A DNA stretch of 64,000 nt from Azoarcus indigens (GCF_004361735.1 NZ_SNVV01000010.1:62001-126000); one strand, 5' to 3'; shown: positions 8,262-20,757, counted from the first letter of the stretch. Notes: generated by a model from the sequence alone, not told the origin. Numbers and translations: made by a program.

Positions 8262-9983
8262 ATGTCCATGCATCGCCGAGAATTCCTGCAACTGCTGGCG
8301 GTGGCCGCCGCCGGGGGGCTGGCCCTGCACAACGGCAGGGCGGAGGCGGCGCGGGCCGGCGAGGTTTTCTACGATCTGCCGCGCTTCGGCAACGTCAGCC
8401 TGCTGCACATGACGGACTGCCACGCCCAGCTGCTGCCGCTGCATTTCCGCGAGCCTTCGGTGAACCTGGGCGTCGGCGCCATGGCTGGGCAGGTGCCGCA
8501 CCTGGTGGGCGAGCACCTGCTCAGGCGCTTCGGCATTCCGCCGGGCAGCGCCGAGGCTCACGCCTTCACCTGCCTGGACTTCACCGAGGCGGCGCGCAAC
8601 TACGGCAAGGTCGGCGGCTTCGCCCAGCTCGCCACCCTGGTCAAGCGCCTGAAGGCGAGCCGGCCCGGCGCGCTGCTGCTGGATGGCGGCGACACCTGGC
8701 AGGGCTCCGCCACCGCGCTGTGGACCCGCGCCCAGGACATGGTGGACGCCGCCAAGCTGCTGGGCGTGGACCTGATGACGCTGCACTGGGAATCCACTTA
8801 CGGCGCGGAGCGCGTCAAGGAAGTGGAGGAGAAGGACTTCGCCGGCCGCATCGACATCGTGGCGCAGAACGTGCGCACCACCGATTTCGAAGACCCGGTG
8901 TTCAAACCCTATGTGATCCGCGAGATCAACCGGGTGCCGGTGGCCATCATCGGCCAGGCCTTTCCCTACACCCCCATCGCCAATCCGCGCTGGCTCACGC
9001 CGGAGTGGAGCTTCGGCATCCAGGAACAGGGCCTGCAGCAGGCGGTGGAGCAGGCGCGCGCAGAGGGCGCCCAGGTGGTCGTGTTGCTGTCGCACAACGG
9101 CATGGATGTGGACCTCAAGCTGGCCTCGCGTGTCAGCGGCATCGACGCCATCTTCGGCGGTCACACCCACGACGGCGTGCCGGCGCCGGTGGTGGTGGCC
9201 AACCCCGGCGGCCGCACGCTGGTGACCAACGCCGGCTCCAACGGCAAGTTCCTTGGCGTGATGGACTTCGAGGTGAAGGACGGCCGGGTGGCGGACTTCC
9301 GCTACCGCCTGTTGCCGGTGTTCGCCGATCTGCTGCCGGCGGATGCCGAAATGGCCGCCTTCATCCAGCGGGTGCGCGCGCCCTTCGCCGAGCGCCTGGC
9401 TGAACCGCTGGCGCTCACCGAGGGCCTGCTCTATCGCCGCGGCAACTTCAACGGCTCCTGGGACCAGCTGCTGCTGGACGCGCTGATGGCGGAGAAGGAG
9501 GCGGAGATCGCCTTCTCGCCCGGCTTCCGCTGGGGCACCACGCTGCTGCCGGGCGAAACCCTGACCATGGAGCAGCTGATGGACCAGACCGCCATCACCT
9601 ATCCCTGGACCACGGTGACGCGCATGAGCGGCGCGACGATCAAGACGGTGCTGGAAGACGTCTGCGACAACCTTTTCAACCCCGATCCCTACTACCAGCA
9701 GGGCGGCGACATGGTGCGGGTGGGCGGGCTGCAGTACGCCTGCGAGCCGGCCGCGGCCATGGGCCGGCGCATCAGCGACATGCGCCTGAACGGCAGGCCG
9801 CTGGAAGCGGACAAGCTCTACACCGTGGCCGGCTGGGCCCCGGTGGCGGAAGAGGCGAGGGATGCCGGCGAGCCGGTGTGGGAAGTGGTGGCGCGCTACC
9901 TGCGCGGGCGCAGAGTGGTGCCGCTGGCCACGCCGGCCCAGCCGGTGCTGAAGGGCGTGGCGGGCAATCCCGGCTTGATCTGA
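8262..9983 (+). CDS. soxB: Thiosulfohydrolase SoxB
   Basis: A 573-residue periplasmic enzyme of the 5'-nucleotidase/calcineurin-like fold that hydrolyses the terminal sulfonate from SoxY. The N terminus has a twin-arginine signal, HRREFLQLLAVAAAGG. Metal-site motifs appear in order: MTDCHAQ, GGDTWQG, SHNGMD and GGHTHDG; the C-terminal nucleotidase domain follows. Length is typical. The start is chosen at the ATG giving the Tat signal; an in-frame GTG lies 36 nt upstream. soxC and soxD do not follow, so oxidation of the sulfane sulfur is not encoded here. Confidence 0.96.
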   Translation: MSMHRREFLQLLAVAAAGGLALHNGRAEAARAGEVFYDLPRFGNVSLLHMTDCHAQLLPLHFREPSVNLGVGAMAGQVPHLVGEHLLRRFGIPPGSAEAHAFTCLDFTEAARNYGKVGGFAQLATLVKRLKASRPGALLLDGGDTWQGSATALWTRAQDMVDAAKLLGVDLMTLHWESTYGAERVKEVEEKDFAGRIDIVAQNVRTTDFEDPVFKPYVIREINRVPVAIIGQAFPYTPIANPRWLTPEWSFGIQEQGLQQAVEQARAEGAQVVVLLSHNGMDVDLKLASRVSGIDAIFGGHTHDGVPAPVVVANPGGRTLVTNAGSNGKFLGVMDFEVKDGRVADFRYRLLPVFADLLPADAEMAAFIQRVRAPFAERLAEPLALTEGLLYRRGNFNGSWDQLLLDALMAEKEAEIAFSPGFRWGTTLLPGETLTMEQLMDQTAITYPWTTVTRMSGATIKTVLEDVCDNLFNPDPYYQQGGDMVRVGGLQYACEPAAAMGRRISDMRLNGRPLEADKLYTVAGWAPVAEEARDAGEPVWEVVARYLRGRRVVPLATPAQPVLKGVAGNPGLI

Positions 9984-10011
9984 GAACGGCCGGCCAGACG
10001 AGCCGGCGGCT

Positions 10012-11781
10012 TCACTCCGCCGGCAGCGGCCGCCGGCGCGGGAAGAGGTTGCAGAAGCGCAGCTCCACCGGATAGGGGAAGAAGTCCTCCACATAGCCGC
10101 TGCGTATCTTGTCTTGCGCCGCGCGCCAGAAATCCGGCTGCAGCAGGTCGGCGTGGTGCTTGAGGAAGGCTTTGCGCACCCGCGGCTGGCCGAGCAGGAA
10201 GGTGGCGAACTCCTCCGGGAACACGTCCATCGGCCCGGCGGTGTACCAGGGCTCGCCGGACAGCTCCATCTCTTCGTAGGGGGCCGGCGGAATGCGGCGG
10301 AAGCGCATGCTGGTCATGTACTCGATCTCGTCGTAGTCGTAGAACACGACGCGGCCGTAGCGGGTGACGCCGAAGTTCTTCCACAGCATGTCGCCGGGGA
10401 AGATGTTGGCGATGGCCAGTTCGCGGATGGCGTTGCCGTACTCGCGCACCGCATGCTCCACCTCCTCGTCGCTGGCCTGCTCCAGGTAGAGGTTGAGCGG
10501 CGTCATCCGGCGTTCGATGTAGAGGTGCTTGATGACCAGGCTGTCGCCCTCGATCTCGAAGCAGGAGGGCGCCAGCTGGCGCAGCTCCTCCAGCAACTCC
10601 GGGTGGAAGCGCGACAGCGGCAGCGCCGCGTAGGAAAACTCCAGCGTGTCCGCCATGCGGCCCACCCGGTCCACCTGCTTCACCAGCAGGTACTTGCGCT
10701 TCACCGTGGCGCGATCGACGTTCTTGGTGCTGCCGAACACATCCTTGATCACCTTGAACACATAGGGGTAGGAGGGCAGCGTGAACACCAGCATCACCAG
10801 TCCGCGTATGCCGGGCGCGACGATGAACTGGTCGTTGGAATGGCGCAGGTGGGCGAGCAGGTCGCGGAAGAACATCGTCTTGCCCTGCTTGCCCAGGCCC
10901 AGCATGGTGTAGAGCTCGCTGCGCGGCTTGTTGGGCATGATGGAGCGCAGGAACTGCACGTAGCCGGACGGCACCTCCATGTCCACCATGAAGTAGGCGC
11001 GCGACAGCGAGAACAGCACCGAAATGCGCCAGGCCTCCAGCAGCACCGCATCGATGTAGAGCAGGCCCTGGGCGTTGTGCCGCACCGCCAGGGTGAAGGG
11101 GTATTCCTGGTAGCCGTTGATGGCCTTGCCGATGATGTAGGCCGTCTTGTTGCGGTAGAAGGCGGCGTACAGCACCTGCAGCTGGCAGTTCACCTCCATC
11201 TTCGGCCAGTGGCCCAGGTGCTGGTGGGCGGCGCGCAGGATGTGGCGGATGTCCCGCTCCAGGTCCTCGAAGGGGCGCTGCCAGTCGAAGTCCTCGACGA
11301 TGTCCCGCAGCGTGCCGGCCAGGCCGCGGTCGCGCGGGTAGTAGCTGGAATACACCGGCGGGTAGGACTCGATGTACTCGGTGGAGGCGGCCGGGCGGGC
11401 GAACAGGTAGTCGTTGTTGAAATAGGTGCGGTGCAGGATGCGGCAGCACACCGAGTTGAAGAAGCTCTCCGCCAGTTCCGGCTGCTTGTGCTTGATCAGC
11501 ATGGCGATGAAGTGGTGCTTCACCTGCTGCCAGGTGGCGTCGTCCACCGAATCGGCATGGAACTCGCGGTGCAGGCGCTGCACCGTCTCGTCCACCCGGT
11601 CGTCGTAGAACTGCACCCGCTCGCGCACCGCGTCCAGCTGGGCCTGCCATTCGGCGCCCTCGAAGAATTCCTTGGCCCGCCGCGAGGTCTCGCGAAAGAT
11701 GCGGTAGTGCTTGTTGAAACCCTCGACGAGGGCCTGGGCGATCGCGAGCGACACCGGGCTGTTCCTGTAGGGCGCGTCCAT
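10012..11781 (-). CDS. aceK: Isocitrate dehydrogenase kinase/phosphatase
   Basis: A 589-residue bifunctional enzyme that phosphorylates and dephosphorylates Icd, diverting isocitrate into the glyoxylate shunt. Visible family segments include the N-terminal regulatory helices (EGFNKHYRIFRETSRRAKEFFE), the nucleotide-binding APGIRGLVM stretch, the lysine segment VFKVIKDVFGS and the catalytic-loop region PGDMLWKNFGV followed by VFYDYDEIEYM. The ATG at 11781 follows an AGGGGA ribosome site and matches family length; another ATG at 11838 adds 19 unmatched residues. Its target Icd is encoded 2.5 kb away. Confidence 0.96.
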   Translation of the reverse strand: MDAPYRNSPVSLAIAQALVEGFNKHYRIFRETSRRAKEFFEGAEWQAQLDAVRERVQFYDDRVDETVQRLHREFHADSVDDATWQQVKHHFIAMLIKHKQPELAESFFNSVCCRILHRTYFNNDYLFARPAASTEYIESYPPVYSSYYPRDRGLAGTLRDIVEDFDWQRPFEDLERDIRHILRAAHQHLGHWPKMEVNCQLQVLYAAFYRNKTAYIIGKAINGYQEYPFTLAVRHNAQGLLYIDAVLLEAWRISVLFSLSRAYFMVDMEVPSGYVQFLRSIMPNKPRSELYTMLGLGKQGKTMFFRDLLAHLRHSNDQFIVAPGIRGLVMLVFTLPSYPYVFKVIKDVFGSTKNVDRATVKRKYLLVKQVDRVGRMADTLEFSYAALPLSRFHPELLEELRQLAPSCFEIEGDSLVIKHLYIERRMTPLNLYLEQASDEEVEHAVREYGNAIRELAIANIFPGDMLWKNFGVTRYGRVVFYDYDEIEYMTSMRFRRIPPAPYEEMELSGEPWYTAGPMDVFPEEFATFLLGQPRVRKAFLKHHADLLQPDFWRAAQDKIRSGYVEDFFPYPVELRFCNLFPRRRPLPAE

Positions 11782-12328
11782 CTCGGCTTTCCCCTGGCGG
11801 CAATGCGCACAGGATACCCAGCCGGAAGGCGCTGGCAACAGCCGGCGCGAGAGGCCCTGTTCGCTTGCCTGCGGGCGTGCTTGAAAGGCCGGGCGGACGA
11901 ACGGAGGGCGCGGCCCGGCCGGTGCGTGGCGGGGCTGGGCGGAGGCCGCTTACCGGAGGAAAAACAAGGGCTTGATGGCTCCAGTCGGTGCATTTTTTGA
12001 TACCCGGCTCGGCAAGTCTTATATCTTTTATCTTCTGTATTTTTTCATATTGTGAAAGCCTGTTTTACTTCTGGCGTGCACGCCGGGTCGCGGCGCTATA
12101 ATGCGGCGCTCGAAAAGTCGGTTGGGAGTCGCGAGGCACCGCGGAGGCAGACAAGCCGCGGGCGTGCCGGAAGTGGCTGCGCACAGGGCGGGAGACAGTC
12201 GCGGGTGAGCGCGCTCTCCATGCCGGGCCCGCGTTCCCCATGTCTTTCGACGCGCTGGCGCCTCGGGCCACCGCCCGTCCGCGCCATCGTTCGATCAGCG
12301 CACCCAGACCATGAGGGAGAAACAAGCA
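11782..12328. promoter_or_regulatory. Divergent control region between aceK and monomeric Idh
   Basis: This 547-bp non-coding stretch includes an unusually AT-rich block (about 11990-12060) in an otherwise GC-rich window. A consensus -10 box, TATAAT, lies at 12097-12102 on the plus strand, without a good -35 at 17 bp, which suggests an activated promoter. The transcript would carry a leader of about 220 nt before the Idh gene. No conserved riboswitch or gene is recognised. Confidence 0.5.
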
Positions 12329-14563
<2,235 letters not shown>

Positions 14564-14613
14564 TACCTTGCAGCGATGACCGGGATGGGCGGGCGCCCAT
14601 CCTGTCGCACCAG

Positions 14614-14640
14614 AACGCCGGGCGGGTCCCGGCGTTTTTC
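14614..14640 (+). terminator. Terminator after monomeric Idh
   Basis: A 9-bp stem, AACGCCGGG (14614-14622) with CCCGGCGTT (14628-14636), runs into a T5-C-T4 tract. A second 8-bp hairpin (14583-14590 with 14595-14602) lies just before it. Together they should separate the two isocitrate dehydrogenase transcripts. Confidence 0.88.
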
Positions 14641-14838
14641 TTTTCCGCTTCCCTGGGCCCTTGCCCGGGTTTCCCCCCGCCTCAGCCGCGCCGGTGTTTC
14701 ATGGATAATCGAAACGCAGTCCGGTCAAGGCGGCTCCGGCCGATCAATAACAGCATCCTGCCCAGGGATAGACATCGCCGGCCGGCGGTCGCAAAGGCAA
14801 ATCCGTTTGTCCAACGCGCACACCAGGAGGGGGCAGCA

Positions 14839-16083
<1,245 letters not shown>

Positions 16084-16109
16084 AACGCGCCCGGGCGGCG
16101 CAAACCGGC

Positions 16110-16133
16110 AAGGCCGCCGCCCAGGGCGGCCTT
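16110..16133 (+). terminator. Terminator after icd
   Basis: A 9-bp stem, AAGGCCGCC (16110-16118) with GGCGGCCTT (16125-16133), closes on a 6-nt loop and is followed by CTTCTTC. It lies between icd and the convergent symporter gene. Confidence 0.75.
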
Positions 16134-16159
16134 CTTCATTGCGCCGGCGGAAAGTGAAA

Positions 16160-16184
16160 AGCCCCGCCGGTGGCCGGCGGGGCT
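16160..16184 (-). terminator. Terminator after the symporter gene (minus strand)
   Basis: An 11-bp stem (16160-16170 with 16174-16184) closes on TGG. On the minus strand it runs into TTTTC and more T residues, giving an intrinsic terminator for the symporter transcript. Confidence 0.8.
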
Positions 16185-16208
16185 GTGCTCAGGGCAAGCC
16201 TGCGGGTA

Positions 16209-17996
16209 TCAGTGGCTGTGGGCGAGCCCCGAGCCTCGCGGCGTGCGGATGTCCTCCACCATGTGCTGGATGTGGTCCGGGCACGGCGCGGTGAGCTTGG
16301 ACACCACCAAGGCGACCACCACGTTGAGGATGGCGCCCACCATGCCTATCCCCTCGGGCGAGATGCCGAACAGCCAGTTGGCCGGAATGTTCTCCGCCAT
16401 CGGCGTGATGAAGATGCCCTTGAAGTAGAGGATGTAGCCGAAGGTGAAGCCCAGGCCGACGAGCATGCCGCTGATCGCGCCTTCCTTGTTCATCGTCTTG
16501 CTGAAGATGCCCAGCAGGATGGTGGGGAAGAGCGAGGCGCAGGCAAGGCCGAAGGCGAAGGCCACCACCTGGGCGACGAACCCTGGCGGGTTGTAGCCGA
16601 GGTAGCCGGCAATCATCACCGCCACTGCGGCGGCCAGGCGTCCCGCCAGCAGTTCGGACTTCTCCGAGATCCTGGGCATGAATACGCCTTTGAGCAGATC
16701 GTGGGAGATTGCCGCCGAGATCACCAGCAGCAGCCCCGCCGCGGTAGACAGCGCGGCGGCGATGCCGCCCGCCGCCACCAGCGCAATCACCCAGTTCGGC
16801 AGGCCGGCGACTTCGGGGTTGGCGAGCACCATGATGTCATTATCCACGGTGAGCTCGTTGCCCTTCCAGCCTGCGGCCTCCGCCCGGGCGGTGAAGTCGG
16901 CGCTGGTGTTCTTGTCGTTGTAGTACTGGATTCGGCCATCGCCGTTCTTGTCCTGGAACTTCAGCAGGCCGGTCTGCTCCCAGCGCCGCATCCAGTCCGG
17001 CCGGGCCTCATAGAGCAGCGCGGAATCGGTGGCGAAGAGGTCGCCCCCGCTGGCGGTGACCGCACTATTCACCGTGGCATGGACGTTGTACCTGGCCATT
17101 GCGCCCACCGCCGGCGCGGTGGTGTAGAGGATGGCGATGAAGACCAGCGCCCAGCCGGCGGAAGAGCGCGCGTCCTTCACCTTGGGCACGGTGAAGAAGC
17201 GCACGATCACATGGGGCAGGCCGGCGGTGCCCGCCATCAGTGCGAAGGTGATGGCGAAGATGTTGATCGTCGACATGCTGGACGAGGTGTAGGCGGCGAA
17301 GCCCAGGTCCTGCACCACAGCGTCCAGCTTCTGCAGGAAGGGTTCGCCACTTGCCACCGTGCCGCCCAGCCCCAGTTGCGGAATGGGATTGCCGGTGATC
17401 TGCAACGCGATGAAGGCCGCCGGAATGGTGTAGGCAAAGATCAGCACCACGTACTGAGCCACCTGGGTATAGGTGATGCCCTTCATGCCGCCCAGCACCG
17501 CGTAGAAGAACACTAGCCCCATGCCCACCATCAGGCCGGTGACGATGTCCACCTCCAGGAAGCGGGAGAACACGATGCCAACGCCGCGCATCTGCCCCGC
17601 CACATAGGTGAAGGAGATGAAGATGAGGCAGATCACCGCGACGATGCGGGCGGTACGCGAGTAATAGCGGTCGCCTATGAACTCCGGCACGGTGAATTTG
17701 CCGAATTTGCGCAGATAGGGCGCAAGCAGCACCGCCAGCAGCACATAGCCGCCGGTCCAGCCCATCAGGTAGACCGAGCCGCCGTAGCCGAGGAAGGCGA
17801 TGAGACCGGCCATCGAGATGAAGGACGCGGCGGACATCCAGTCGGCCGCCGTCGCCATGCCGTTCACCACGGGGTGCACGCCGCCGCCGGCAACATAGAA
17901 CTCGCCGGTACTGGCCGCGCGGGCCCAGATGGCGACGCCGATGTAGAGGGCGAAGGACAGGCCGACGACGATGTATGTGAGCAGTTTCAGGTCCAT
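16209..17996 (-). CDS. Sodium:solute symporter (SSS family), DUF4212-partnered type
   Basis: A 595-residue inner-membrane permease with the SSS core: AADWMSAASFISMAGLIAFLGYGG, LAPYLRKFGKFTVPEFIGDRYYS in separate segments, about 13 membrane helices. It resembles ActP-like acetate/organic-acid symporters and the large subunit of two-component SSS systems that work with a small DUF4212 protein. A large extracytoplasmic insert (about 303-400) holds an EF-hand-like loop at 349-360 (DKNGDGRIQYYN). The gene follows the small-subunit gene after 13 bp. Substrate is not determined; acetate or another small carboxylate is a guess from the family. Confidence 0.9.
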   Translation of the reverse strand: MDLKLLTYIVVGLSFALYIGVAIWARAASTGEFYVAGGGVHPVVNGMATAADWMSAASFISMAGLIAFLGYGGSVYLMGWTGGYVLLAVLLAPYLRKFGKFTVPEFIGDRYYSRTARIVAVICLIFISFTYVAGQMRGVGIVFSRFLEVDIVTGLMVGMGLVFFYAVLGGMKGITYTQVAQYVVLIFAYTIPAAFIALQITGNPIPQLGLGGTVASGEPFLQKLDAVVQDLGFAAYTSSSMSTINIFAITFALMAGTAGLPHVIVRFFTVPKVKDARSSAGWALVFIAILYTTAPAVGAMARYNVHATVNSAVTASGGDLFATDSALLYEARPDWMRRWEQTGLLKFQDKNGDGRIQYYNDKNTSADFTARAEAAGWKGNELTVDNDIMVLANPEVAGLPNWVIALVAAGGIAAALSTAAGLLLVISAAISHDLLKGVFMPRISEKSELLAGRLAAAVAVMIAGYLGYNPPGFVAQVVAFAFGLACASLFPTILLGIFSKTMNKEGAISGMLVGLGFTFGYILYFKGIFITPMAENIPANWLFGISPEGIGMVGAILNVVVALVVSKLTAPCPDHIQHMVEDIRTPRGSGLAHSH

Positions 17997-18009
17997 GTGC
18001 CTATTCCCC

Positions 18010-18270
18010 TCAGTCTTCGTGGACGTCGTGTTCGCGGTCGAGCTTGTTCATGCGCGCCGCATACCAGAAGATCAGCACCAGGAAGGCGTAGATCGAGCCC
18101 TGCTGGGCGAACCAGAAGCCGAGCGGATAACCGCCGAGGTGGATGCCATCGAGAATCGGCCGCAGCAGGATGCCGAAGCCATAGGACACAACGAACCACA
18201 GGACCAGGACGGTAGTCAGCAGCCCCAGCGTTGCCCGCCAGTAAGCTGCCCCTCCATTGGGCTTTTCCAT
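18010..18270 (-). CDS. DUF4212 small membrane protein (symporter small subunit), copy 1
   Basis: An 86-residue protein with two membrane helices (LLTTVLVLWFVVSYGFGILL and an AFLVLIFWYAARM helix) around the family core LGGYPLGFWFAQQGSIYAF. DUF4212 proteins are encoded next to SSS symporters and are thought to be their small subunit. The ATG at 18270 follows AGAGGAGAC; the frame extends upstream without similarity. It precedes the symporter by 13 bp, so the two are surely co-transcribed. Promoter elements are probably in the AT-rich 18386-18440 stretch. Confidence 0.88.
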   Translation of the reverse strand: MEKPNGGAAYWRATLGLLTTVLVLWFVVSYGFGILLRPILDGIHLGGYPLGFWFAQQGSIYAFLVLIFWYAARMNKLDREHDVHED

Positions 18271-18439
18271 TGCTTGTCTCCTCTTATGCGTTTTGTCGGT
18301 GTGGAAGGCCCGTGCCGCGGCAGAGTGGCGTGGAGTCCTGTTGAACCGGTCGCAGCGGACGGACAAGCGGAGTATTGGAAGATAAAGCTTACAGCTTCCT
18401 TATAAAAATCTAATTTATAGATAGAATATTTTTATTTGA

Positions 18440-18703
18440 TTATCGTCCGTGTTCGTCTACGCCGAAGCGCTTATCCAGGCGATTCATGATCAGCACGTAA
18501 ATACCGATGATCAAAAGGTGAATCAGCGGCGTGCCTTGGGCGAAGACATAGAAGCCCAGCGGGAAGCCGAGGAAGACGATGTTGTTCAACTCGGTAGCGT
18601 AGTACCCGGGCAGGAAGGATACGAGGAACCACAGGGCGAGCAGCCCCAGCGTCAGGGCGAGGTTGCGGCGCCAGTAGGCGCGATGTCGGGCGGTCAGCGT
18701 CAT
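18440..18703 (-). CDS. DUF4212 small membrane protein, copy 2
   Basis: An 87-residue second DUF4212 protein: RAYWRRNLALTLGLLALWFLVS, then FLGFPLGFYVFAQGTPLIHLL and a basic C-terminal tail (MNRLDKRFG). It keeps the FPLGF-(W/Y)-FAQ core of copy 1 but otherwise differs strongly, so it is not a recent tandem duplication. It starts 5 bp after the stop of the EF-G-like gene with no clear ribosome site, which suggests translational coupling. About 170 bp of AT-rich DNA separates it from copy 1. No second symporter is present in the window. Confidence 0.85.
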   Translation of the reverse strand: MTLTARHRAYWRRNLALTLGLLALWFLVSFLPGYYATELNNIVFLGFPLGFYVFAQGTPLIHLLIIGIYVLIMNRLDKRFGVDEHGR

Positions 18704-18708
18704 GGTGG

Positions 18709-20757
18709 TCAGTGTTGCGGGCTGGCGCCCTTGTGGGCTTGGGCCAGGCGGTCCTGGATCTCGGTGGGGGCGGCTTCGTAGCCGGCGGCGCTGAGGGCGA
18801 ACTCGCTCTCGCCACCGCAGATGGCCTTCAGCCTGGCCTCGAAGCCGTCCAGCTCGGCCATCGGCACCCGGGCGGAGAGTGTGGTCCAGCCGGGCGCGGG
18901 GCTGTCGGTGGCGGTGAGGCGGCCGCGGCGGCCGGCGAGCTCGGCGCTCACCTCGCCGAACTGGGCGTCCGCGATCTTCACCGTCAGCTCCAGCAGCGGC
19001 TCCAGCACCTGCGGCCGGGCGGCGCGCACCGCCTCGATCAGCGCATGGCGGGCGGCGGTGACGAAGGAGACTTCGTTGGAGTCCACCGCATGGTGCTTGC
19101 CGTCGGTCACCACCACCTTGAGATCCTGCAGCGGGAAGCCGGCGTGGGCGCCTTCGGCCAGTGCCTGGCGCACGCCCTTCTCCACCGCCGGCATGAAGTG
19201 GGTGGGAATGGTGCCGCCCTTCACCTCGTCGGCCAGCTCCAGGCCGGCGCCGCGCGCCAGCGGCTCCACCCGCAGCGCCACTTCGCCGAACTGGCCGGCG
19301 CCGCCGCTCTGCTTTTTGTGGCGGTAGCGGGCTTCGGCGCTGATGCTGATGGTTTCGCGGTAAGGCACTGCCGGCGGTGCGGTATCCAGCTGCAGGCTCC
19401 AGCGGCTGGCGAGTTGTTCGAGCACGATCTGCAGATGCTGGCGGCCGAGGCCGCGTACCACGGTGTGGCGGCTGCGCGGGTCGAAGCTCACCTCCAGGCA
19501 GGGATCTTCGTCCACCAGCCGGGCCAGCGCCTCGGCCAGCTTCTGCTCGTCCGCCGGCTTGCGCGCGATCAGCGCCAGGCCGTGCACCGGCTGCGGGTAG
19601 GGCGGCGCGGCGACGTGGAAGGCGTCTTCGTCATGGGAGTCGTGCAGCACCGCGTCGCGGCGGATTTCATCCACCCGCGCCACCGCGCACAGGTCACCGG
19701 CCACGCCCAGTGGCGTTTCCACCGCGTTGCGGCCTTGCAGGCGCAGCAGGTGGGCGACCTTGAAGGGCTTGCGGCCGTCGCCGATGAAGAGCTGGGAGTT
19801 GGGCGTGATGCGGCCCTGATGGATGCGGAACAGCGCCAGCTTGCCGCGGTAGGGGTCGTTGGCGATCTGGAACACATGGGCCAGTACGTGGCCCTCGGCG
19901 CTGGCCGCGACCGCCACTGGCGTTGCAGCCACGCCTTCACCCTTGAGGAAGCGCGGCGGATTGCCTTCGGTAGGGTCGGGCATCAGCCGGCCGAGGATAT
20001 CCAGCAACTCGCGCACGCCGGCGCCGCTGCGGGCGGAGACGAAGCACACCGGCACCAGGTGGCCTTCGCGCAGGGCCTGTTCGAAGGGGGCGTGCAGCTG
20101 TTCCGGCGTCAGGCTCTCGCCCTGCTCCAGGTAGGCGGCCATCAGCGCTTCGTCCAACTCCACCACCTGGTCGACGATGGCTTCGTGGGCGGCGGTGACG
20201 CTGGAGAAGGCGGTGGCCGCGGCGGTGTCCGGGGTGAAGAAGCAGTCCACCACGCCCTGGCCATCGGCCGCCGGCAGGTTGAGCGGCAGGCATTCCGGGC
20301 CGAAGGCGGCGACGATCTCGCCCAGGGTGGCAGCGCAATCGGCGCCGGCGGTGTCCATCTTGCTGACGATGATGAGGCGGCACTTGTCCGTGGCGGCGGC
20401 CATCAGCCGGCGGCTGGCGCTGTCTACGCCGGCGCTGGCGCTGATGACGATGGCGGCGGTCTCCACCGCCGGCAGCACCGCCAGCGCGCGGCCGGCGAGA
20501 TCGGGCAGGCCGGGGGCGTCCACCAGGTTGATCCAGTGGCCGGCCCATTCCAGGTGGGCCAGGCTGGCGTTGAGCGAGTGGCCCAGCGCCTTCTCCTGTG
20601 CGTCATGGTCGGAGACGGTGTCACCGCGCTCCACGCTGCCGGCGCTGCCGATCTCCCCGCCGGCAGCGAGCAGGGCTTCCAGCAGGCTGGTCTTACCGCC
20701 GCCGGCGGGGCCGAGCAGGGCGATGTTGCGGATGTCGTGGACGGAACTGGGCGTCAT
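18709..20757 (-). CDS. Elongation factor G-like translational GTPase
   Basis: A 682-residue EF-G-type protein with all EF-G domains. P-loop GPAGGGKTS at 16-24, G3 segment DAPG at 80-83 and G4 SKMD at 132-135 are visible; domains III-V (GLGRQHLQIVLEQL, GQFGEV, LEPLLELTV) follow. The residue after the G3 DxPG is Leu84 where canonical EF-G and EF-Tu have the catalytic histidine, so it belongs to the EF-G-2-like paralogues and is not the main FusA, which should sit in the str operon elsewhere. Role is unclear. It is followed by the second DUF4212 gene. Confidence 0.9.
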   Translation of the reverse strand: MTPSSVHDIRNIALLGPAGGGKTSLLEALLAAGGEIGSAGSVERGDTVSDHDAQEKALGHSLNASLAHLEWAGHWINLVDAPGLPDLAGRALAVLPAVETAAIVISASAGVDSASRRLMAAATDKCRLIIVSKMDTAGADCAATLGEIVAAFGPECLPLNLPAADGQGVVDCFFTPDTAAATAFSSVTAAHEAIVDQVVELDEALMAAYLEQGESLTPEQLHAPFEQALREGHLVPVCFVSARSGAGVRELLDILGRLMPDPTEGNPPRFLKGEGVAATPVAVAASAEGHVLAHVFQIANDPYRGKLALFRIHQGRITPNSQLFIGDGRKPFKVAHLLRLQGRNAVETPLGVAGDLCAVARVDEIRRDAVLHDSHDEDAFHVAAPPYPQPVHGLALIARKPADEQKLAEALARLVDEDPCLEVSFDPRSRHTVVRGLGRQHLQIVLEQLASRWSLQLDTAPPAVPYRETISISAEARYRHKKQSGGAGQFGEVALRVEPLARGAGLELADEVKGGTIPTHFMPAVEKGVRQALAEGAHAGFPLQDLKVVVTDGKHHAVDSNEVSFVTAARHALIEAVRAARPQVLEPLLELTVKIADAQFGEVSAELAGRRGRLTATDSPAPGWTTLSARVPMAELDGFEARLKAICGGESEFALSAAGYEAAPTEIQDRLAQAHKGASPQH

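Noticed and set aside
8162-10011. soxCD genes following soxB
   Set aside because: After soxB the next gene is convergent aceK; no sulfane dehydrogenase subunits are present in the window.
8151-10094. Long minus-strand frame opposite soxB
   Set aside because: SoxB on the plus strand has all metal-site motifs and a Tat signal; the antisense product has no domain.
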